A stretch of 7,397 bases of DNA. It comes from SOKG01 sp964502665. Lineage in GTDB: Bacteria > Chloroflexota > Dehalococcoidia > SZUA-161. Positions 1 through 4,109 of this stretch are shown here, in pieces. The stretch lies in contig CAZCXP010000124.1 of assembly GCA_964502665.1 (NCBI GenBank), positions 1-7,397 on the forward strand, given 5' to 3'. Positions within the stretch are counted from its first letter, which is position 1. Each line of letters begins with the position of its first letter. The position numbers were made by a program, and so were the translations under genes. Below the pieces are notes generated by a model. It did not search any database, was not told where the DNA came from, and saw only the letters and a program-made list of their open reading frames with translations.

Positions 1-55
1 CGTCGTGACTCCTGTCACGACGAACAATTCGTTGCCACAGGAGTGGCAACGCTAC
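1..55 (+). repeat. Palindromic repeat, copy A (double hairpin)
   Basis: Two perfect hairpins sit side by side. The first has arms CGTCGTGA/TCACGACG around loop CTCCTG (1-22). The second has arms CGTTGCCAC/GTGGCAACG around AGGA (30-51). They are joined by a short linker containing AACAATT. The loop of the first (CTCCTG) is the exact reverse complement of CAGGAG at the tip of the second. The whole element is also an imperfect inverted repeat about the linker. The copy starts at the window edge, so its left flank is unseen. It is noncoding and resembles REP/BIME-type or miniature mobile repeats. No transposase is visible. Confidence 0.9.
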
Positions 56-86
56 TCTAAATCGGCTGGCTTACCATTGACAGTAG

Positions 87-141
87 CGTCGTGACTCCTG
101 TCACGACGAACAATTCGTTGCCACGGGAGTGGCAACGCTAC
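87..141 (+). repeat. Palindromic repeat, copy B (double hairpin)
   Basis: This is a direct repeat of copy A, with a single difference over 55 bp (A at 39 becomes G at 125, in the second loop). As RNA, that change would keep pairing with the first loop through a G-U wobble. Here the left flank is visible: GTAG (83-86) pairs with CTAC (138-141), giving an outer 4-bp stem that closes both hairpins into a cloverleaf-like cruciform. It ends 48 bp before the metallo-hydrolase start, so it could affect that gene's transcription or mRNA. A function is not shown by the sequence. Confidence 0.9.
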
Positions 142-154
142 GCTTAATGTGTTT

Positions 155-162
155 TATATAAA
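155..162 (+). promoter_or_regulatory. AT-rich possible -10 region upstream of the metallo-hydrolase
   Basis: TATATAAA lies 28 bp before the ATG at 190, where a -10 box would be plausible. No convincing -35 box is found 16-18 bp further upstream, because that position falls inside the right arm of repeat copy B. If this is a promoter, the repeat overlaps its upstream half. This is a weak call based on position and composition only. Confidence 0.3.
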
Positions 163-189
163 TCGGCCCCGATAGTAGTCAGAGAGGCG

Positions 190-978
190 ATGAGCAATAC
201 CGAAGCGGAAAAAGATATGTTGATTATCCTGGGCACTGCCGGCGCCAGGGTAATGGTAGCCCATCAAATCCTCGCCTCGGGCGGCCTTTGGCTTGACCTC
301 AGTGGCACACAAATACTCTTTGATCCTGGACCGGGATGCCTGGTGCAGGCAACAAAGAGAAAACTTAATCCCACCAAGCTACAAGCCATTATCCTCTCGC
401 ACCGCCACCTGGACCATTCGGCAGATATAAATGTTATGATCGAAGCCATGACAGACGGGGGTTTGCACAGAAGAGGCACAGTTTTCCTGCCTAGCGATGC
501 CCTTGATGATGACCCTGTCGTATTGAGATATCTTCAAGGATATCCCGAGCGCATCGAGATTCTAAGAGAGGGTGGGCGGTACAGAGTCGGCGACATCTCT
601 TTCACCACTCCGCTTCGTCATCAACATGCCGTGGAGACATACGGAGTGGTGTTTGAGACCCCCAAGCATTCCATCTCCTGCATTGTAGATAGCAGGTACT
701 TTGATAGCTTGTGCGCTGCCTACAAAGCTGATCTCCTGATTATCAACGTGGTGAGACTGGAGCCTGGCGGCCCCTATGATCATCTCTCAGCGCTCGATGC
801 AGGAAGGATTATCAGGGAACTTCGTCCCAAGGCAGCGATTATTACTCACTTTGGAATGACCATGTGGCGTGCTAAACCCTGGGAAGTGGCGAAAAACCTA
901 TCTCAAGAAACTGGAGTTAATGTCATCGCTGCCCGGGATGGGATGAGGTTCGACCTGGCACAGCTCGGCCAGTATTGA
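190..978 (+). CDS. Metallo-beta-lactamase-fold hydrolase (RNase Z/PhnP-like)
   Basis: This 262-aa cytosolic protein has the full dinuclear-zinc signature of the metallo-beta-lactamase superfamily. It shows DPGPG near residues 45-49, the HxHxDH motif as H71-R-H73-L-D75-H76, a further histidine pair H144/H146, D167 in IVDSRY, and H220 in ITHFG. No signal peptide or membrane segment is seen. The order of motifs and the length fit the RNase Z/PhnP-like branch, whose members cut RNA or phosphodiesters, but the substrate cannot be read from the sequence. The ATG at 190 follows GAGAGG at only about 2 nt. An internal ATG at 217 (residue 10), just before the first beta strand, is a possible alternative start. 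The gene stands alone, downstream of repeat copies A and B, and converges on rimI. All metal ligands are present, so it is probably active. Confidence 0.88.
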   Translation: MSNTEAEKDMLIILGTAGARVMVAHQILASGGLWLDLSGTQILFDPGPGCLVQATKRKLNPTKLQAIILSHRHLDHSADINVMIEAMTDGGLHRRGTVFLPSDALDDDPVVLRYLQGYPERIEILREGGRYRVGDISFTTPLRHQHAVETYGVVFETPKHSISCIVDSRYFDSLCAAYKADLLIINVVRLEPGGPYDHLSALDAGRIIRELRPKAAIITHFGMTMWRAKPWEVAKNLSQETGVNVIAARDGMRFDLAQLGQY

Positions 979-1046
979 CCGCAGCTTTAGTTCTTGGCAT
1001 AGCCCGTTGACAGAAGTGATCTGGTTGAAGTATGCAAATGATAGAT

Positions 1047-1089
1047 TGGGGAGTGTTAGCAAGCCTCTAGACTTCGATCCCCATTTTTT
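1047..1089 (+). terminator. Probable intrinsic terminator of the metallo-hydrolase
   Basis: TGGGGA (1047-1052) can pair with TCCCCA (1078-1083), followed directly by six Ts (1084-1089). The loop is long (25 nt) but contains a small AAG/CTT inner pairing. It reads correctly for the plus strand, 70-110 bp after the metallo-hydrolase stop. Its 3' arm and T-run lie inside the last codons of the convergent rimI gene. The modest stem and large loop keep confidence moderate. Confidence 0.45.
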
Positions 1090-1723
1090 CGGCGATGGCG
1101 CGGCTCAACCTCAGGAAATTCTCCCTAAAAGGAGCTGAGGTGATCCCATCCGCCGTCATGAGCACAGCATCCTCTCTATTATCTGTGTAATAGGCGCGTC
1201 GGATTCCTACTTCGACGAAACCATATTTTCTGTAGAGAGCCTGAGCTGCTTTGTTGGTAGAGCGTACCTCAAGCGTAATGAACCGCGCATCGCGCTCTAC
1301 ACCAAGCTTGATGACCGAGATAAGCAGAAGCTCACCAATACCCCGCTGTCGACAGTCCTCACGCACTGCTATGTTGGCAAGGTGAGCCTCATCGGCCATG
1401 AACCAGATACCAGCAAATCCCAGGATGCGTTCCCTGGGAGCCATTTGGGCCGGGGCCGCTCTGAACAGGCGCCCAAGCCTGGCTCTCAGTGTCTCAAGCT
1501 TTGATTCGGAAGATCGGACATCGCAATCCTGATCCCCAGCCTCAGCGGCTAGCCGTTCGCCCTCACATAACTCTTCACAGGCTACGAGCCAACGGGTCAA
1601 GCTGCTAGCCATTAGCTCCCGCCTGAAATTGGTGGCAGGCCAGGGCGGGGGGAAGGCTTCCCCTTCGATGTCGGAGACCTGGGGAACATCCTCTACTTCC
1701 ATTGGCCTGACGGACAGAGTCAT
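1067..1723 (-). CDS. rimI: RimI-like GNAT N-acetyltransferase (ribosomal-protein-alanine type)
   Basis: This is a GNAT-fold enzyme expected to transfer acetyl from acetyl-CoA to a protein N-terminus; RimI classically acetylates ribosomal protein S18. From the ATG at 1723 it is 218 aa. The N-terminal half carries the RimI-like pattern EGEAFPPPWPATNF (20-33). The acetyl-CoA pyrophosphate loop is R125-Q-R-G-I-G130, followed by TLEVRSTN (150-157) and ALYRKYGF (162-169), all typical of RimI. It is longer than E. coli RimI (about 150 aa) because of a charged insertion at roughly residues 52-97 and a C-terminal extension of about 28 residues. A TTG at 1735 would add four residues. I prefer the ATG because the family's conserved region starts right after it and AGGTG precedes it closely. 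The gene converges on the metallo-hydrolase. No tsaB/tsaD neighbours, common partners of rimI, are in the window. Confidence 0.87.
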   Translation of the reverse strand: MTLSVRPMEVEDVPQVSDIEGEAFPPPWPATNFRRELMASSLTRWLVACEELCEGERLAAEAGDQDCDVRSSESKLETLRARLGRLFRAAPAQMAPRERILGFAGIWFMADEAHLANIAVREDCRQRGIGELLLISVIKLGVERDARFITLEVRSTNKAAQALYRKYGFVEVGIRRAYYTDNREDAVLMTADGITSAPFRENFLRLSRAIAEKMGIEV

Positions 1724-1743
1724 CGCACCTACCAAATCCGCGA

Positions 1744-1774
1744 CTTATAGTCTGCTTAGGCTAGGCTTTACCAA
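1744..1774 (-). promoter_or_regulatory. Possible rimI promoter
   Basis: On the minus strand, TATAAG (1744-1749, 5/6 match to the -10 consensus) lies about 20 bp before the rimI ATG. TTGGTA (1769-1774) sits upstream with a 19-bp spacer, which is longer than ideal. The predicted transcript would have a very short leader. Weak support. Confidence 0.3.
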
Positions 1775-1856
1775 ACATTCTACCATATCGGAGCGGAGCT
1801 GCCGAGGTCAGGGTGCATTCCCATGGATGGTAACCTTGACTACACTCATAATCAGA

Positions 1857-1914
1857 GGGAATTCGTTGCCACTCTCATGGCAACGAATTCCCCGTCGTGA
1901 CAGGAGTTACGACG
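1857..1914 (-). repeat. Palindromic repeat, copy C (inverted, diverged)
   Basis: Read on the minus strand, this matches copies A and B in the same order: a CGTCGT.../...CACGACG hairpin with loop CTCCTG, then an AATTCGTTGCCA.../...TGGCAACG hairpin. On the plus strand the latter forms a perfect 15-bp stem (1857-1871 with 1878-1892), longer than in A or B because the flanking GGGAATT/AATTCCC also pairs. The other hairpin (1893-1900 with 1907-1914, loop CAGGAG) has one G-T mismatch. The second loop has changed to CTCTCA, so loop-loop complementarity falls to about three bases. It lies upstream of rimI, in opposite orientation to A and B. Confidence 0.85.
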
Positions 1915-1999
1915 CTGCAGCCATACTTAGCGCAGGAATGATGACATTGATACTATAATGTTGAAGCCAACCTGGATTGGTAACCGATAAGCACAAACC

Positions 2000-2028
2000 T
2001 TGACAAAGAAGCCGCTTACTGGCATACT
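2000..2028 (+). promoter_or_regulatory. Sigma70-type promoter for the carboxyltransferase operon
   Basis: A perfect -35 box TTGACA (2000-2005) is followed by a 17-bp spacer and CATACT (2023-2028), which matches the -10 consensus TATAAT at four of six positions. Transcription would begin near 2035, leaving a leader of about 290 nt before the first gene. It is the best promoter candidate in the window and points toward the operon. Inferred from consensus only. Confidence 0.5.
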
Positions 2029-2293
2029 GAAACTAGGTGAATTGCCCCCTCAACTGCTGGTTGACAAGGTTAAGAGACACTGTGAAATCCCTGCGAGCAC
2101 TACGCTTCGCCCGCGGTTACAGGGCAAATGTTATCCAGAAACACTCCCCTCCGTCCCCTTCCACTGATACCCTCGTCGCCGATTTAGAAGCTTCAATGTG
2201 TAGGAGGCTGTTGAGGGAGGCCAAGCAACGCTGTCTGGCCTGCCAGGCGGTCAGCTTCGCGGTACGCCGAGAACGGCTCGTAGGATAGAATCA

Positions 2294-2326
2294 ATGAAAA
2301 GTCAGGCAAAGAAAGGAGACGCCTGA
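2294..2326 (+). CDS. Possible ten-codon leader ORF coupled to the carboxyltransferase
   Basis: ATG AAA AGT opens a ten-residue frame (MKSQAKKGDA) ending in TGA at 2324-2326, whose last base is the first base of the next gene's ATG (TGATG). The Shine-Dalgarno AAAGGAG of the carboxyltransferase lies inside this mini-ORF. Such overlaps often couple translation. The mini-ORF itself has no good ribosome binding site, and the overlap could be chance. Confidence 0.2.
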   Translation: MKSQAKKGDA

Positions 2327-3879
2327 TGGCAACAGTATTCGATCGTCTCAAGGAATTGAGAGAGCGGGAAGAGAAGGAGAGGGCATCAGGTGGCCCCAAG
2401 CAGATTGACAAGCAGCATCAGGCTGGCAAGCTAACGGCAAGGGAGAGATTCGACCTCCTGTTCGACCCCGGAAGCTTCTGCGAGCTCGATATGTTTGTTC
2501 GCCATCGCTGCACCTACTTCGACATGCCCAAGACCTTCATCGCCGCCGAAGGGGTAGTCACCGGCTACGGCACAGTAAACGGTCGCCCCGTATGCGCCTA
2601 CTCGCAGGATTTCACCTCCAGAGGGGGAACTCTGGGGGAGATGCACGCGAAGAAGATATGCAAGGTCATGGACGTGGCCATGCGCATGGGGGTTCCGGTT
2701 GTCGGCCTCAACGATTCGGGTGGCGCTCGCATTCAGGAAGGAGTTGACGCTCTCTCCGGATACGGGAGCATATTCTTTCGCAACTCTTGTGCCTCGGGGG
2801 TTATCCCTCAGATATCAGCGATAATGGGCCCTACCGCCGGAGGAGCGGTGTATTCCCCTGCCATGACCGACTGGCTTTTCATGGTCGAGAAAACCAGCTA
2901 CATGTTTATCACAGGCCCGGATGTCATCAAGACTGTCAGTGGGGAGGAGATCGATTTCGAGAGCCTGGGGGGTGCTGCGGTACACAACATCAAGAGTGGG
3001 GTGGCCCACTTCGCCTGTGAGAGCGATACCCACGCCATCGAGATGATTAAGGAGCTGCTGACCTATTTGCCTTCCAACAACATGGAAGACCCTCCCATTC
3101 TCGATAGCGGAGATGATCCCAACCGCACCGCACCCAACCTCGATAGCATAGTGCCCGATAGCGCCCGCCAAAGCTACGATATGAAGGACGTCATCCTATC
3201 CATAGTGGATAATGGGACAGTCCTGGAGCCGCATTCCCTCTATGCTGAGAATATGATCGTCTGTTTCGCTCGCTTCAATGGGAGAACAGTGGGCATCATT
3301 GCCAACCAGCCCCTGTTCATCGCCGGCAGTCTGGATGTCAACGCCTCTGACAAAGCAACTCGCTTCATCAGGTTCTGCGATGCTTTCAATATCCCTTTGC
3401 TCACGCTTGTCGATGTCCCCGGATATCTCCCCGGCACCGACCAGGAGTGGTCTGGGATAATAAGGCACGGTGCCAAGCTCTTGTGGTGCTATTCTGAAGC
3501 CACGGTCCCCAAGATCACCTTGATCGTACGCAAGGCTTATGGCGGTGCCTACCTGGCGATGTGTGCCAAGGAACTCGGCGCCGATATGGTCTTCGCCTGG
3601 CCCACCGCTGAGATCGCGGTCATGGGGGCTGAAGGAGCTGCTAACATCATTCATCGCCGCGAGATCTCGGAAGCCGCCGACCACGAGGCCAAGTTGCAGG
3701 AGAAGATCGGAGAATACCGTGATCTGTTCTACAACCCGTATATTGCAGCTTCTCGAGGGTTGGTTGACGAAGTTATTATGCCAGGTGAGACCCGTCCCAA
3801 GATAATCGCTGCCCTCGAATTCCTGTCCAGCAAGCGCGAAACCAGGCCACCCAAGAAACATGGAAATATCCCTGTGTGA
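2326..3879 (+). CDS. mmdA: Acyl-CoA carboxyltransferase, MmdA / transcarboxylase 12S type
   Basis: This 517-aa cytosolic crotonase-fold carboxyltransferase moves a carboxyl group between biotin and an acyl-CoA (propionyl-/methylmalonyl-CoA expected). Both halves of the family are intact. The N domain has S131-G-G-A-R-I-Q and G168-PTAGGAVYSPAMTD. The C domain has D363-VPGYLPGTDQEW and G406-G-A-Y-L-A-M, then AWPTAEIAVMGAEGAAN. The GGAYLAM and AEIAVMGAEGAAN wording matches methylmalonyl-CoA decarboxylase alpha and the 12S transcarboxylase subunit better than propionyl-CoA carboxylase, which usually has GGAYDVM. Length is normal for the family. AAAGGAG about 7 nt before the ATG fixes the start. 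It is the first gene of the operon, followed within a few bases by the small OadG-like gene and the biotin-bearing carboxyltransferase. Family certain; exact substrate inferred. Confidence 0.93.
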   Translation: MATVFDRLKELREREEKERASGGPKQIDKQHQAGKLTARERFDLLFDPGSFCELDMFVRHRCTYFDMPKTFIAAEGVVTGYGTVNGRPVCAYSQDFTSRGGTLGEMHAKKICKVMDVAMRMGVPVVGLNDSGGARIQEGVDALSGYGSIFFRNSCASGVIPQISAIMGPTAGGAVYSPAMTDWLFMVEKTSYMFITGPDVIKTVSGEEIDFESLGGAAVHNIKSGVAHFACESDTHAIEMIKELLTYLPSNNMEDPPILDSGDDPNRTAPNLDSIVPDSARQSYDMKDVILSIVDNGTVLEPHSLYAENMIVCFARFNGRTVGIIANQPLFIAGSLDVNASDKATRFIRFCDAFNIPLLTLVDVPGYLPGTDQEWSGIIRHGAKLLWCYSEATVPKITLIVRKAYGGAYLAMCAKELGADMVFAWPTAEIAVMGAEGAANIIHRREISEAADHEAKLQEKIGEYRDLFYNPYIAASRGLVDEVIMPGETRPKIIAALEFLSSKRETRPPKKHGNIPV

Positions 3880-3883
3880 AGCT

Positions 3884-4093
3884 ATGAGTATGACACTGAG
3901 TCCTGAGAGAGATAGAAGAAAGGTTGTGGCGGCCATTATGGCTGGCATATCTGCCTGCATCGAGGAGGAAGAGAGAACACGTGAGGCAATTATGCCCAGG
4001 CAAAGGCCGGCTTTGGTAGCCAACCTTTGGCCCGTTTTGGGACGAGAAGAGATCATGAGAATGCGAACTCTGTGGCAACGAAGACTAGTCTGA
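3884..4093 (+). CDS. Small OadG/MmdD C-terminus-like protein lacking a membrane helix
   Basis: This is a 69-aa soluble protein lying between two carboxyltransferase genes. It has an amphipathic helix VVAAIMAGISACIEEEE (residues 14-30) and, after a basic linker, W49 followed by LGREEIMRMR (52-61). This layout, an AAI...A helix then a Trp and a GRxxxM..R tail, recalls the C-terminal cytosolic part of OadG/MmdD, the small subunits of oxaloacetate and methylmalonyl-CoA decarboxylases that tether the carboxyltransferase. The N-terminal transmembrane helix of those subunits is missing, so a soluble assembly or bridging role is inferred. An ATG at 3860 would overlap the upstream gene and add eight residues. 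I favour 3884, which leaves a 4-nt gap, although neither start has a strong ribosome binding site. Likely translated by coupling. The homology is from pattern memory and needs a profile search. Confidence 0.7.
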   Translation: MSMTLSPERDRRKVVAAIMAGISACIEEEERTREAIMPRQRPALVANLWPVLGREEIMRMRTLWQRRLV

Positions 4094-4109
4094 AAAGGAG
4101 GCAGAAGTC

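Larger units (their letters stand above)
1775..2325. other. Intergenic region without a convincing gene
   Basis: This stretch between the divergent rimI and the carboxyltransferase operon holds repeat copy C, a sigma70-like promoter near 2000-2028, and a long leader. Open frames inside it lack ribosome binding sites and recognisable motifs. The leader can form local pairing, for example CCCTG (2089-2093) with CAGGG (2120-2124) enclosing GCGA/TCGC. I do not recognise any known riboswitch, T-box or tRNA. A second TTGACA occurs at 2061-2066, with a poor -10 (TGAAAT, 16-bp spacer). Confidence 0.6.

Noticed and set aside
1..141. Two spaced repeats considered as the start of a CRISPR array
   Set aside because: The repeats are 55 bp with two strong hairpins, only two tandem copies occur with one 31-bp interval, a third copy is inverted and far away, and no cas genes are present.
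1007..1036. TTGACA with TATGCA 18 bp downstream on the plus strand
   Set aside because: The -10 is poor (3/6), it sits just upstream of a probable terminator, and it would only drive transcription antisense to rimI. No gene follows.
1629..1958. Plus-strand open frame of 109 codons crossing the rimI 5' end and repeat copy C
   Set aside because: It overlaps rimI antisense, runs through a palindromic repeat, and lacks a ribosome binding site and any motif.
2037..2288. 83-codon plus-strand frame in the operon leader with a cysteine-containing tail
   Set aside because: There is no credible ribosome binding site and no recognisable motif, and the frame runs through the predicted leader. Comparative data would be needed to revive it.
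3196..4056. Long open frame (286 codons) on the minus strand opposite the carboxyltransferase
   Set aside because: It is a shadow of a strongly conserved plus-strand gene, with no recognisable protein features and no ribosome binding site.
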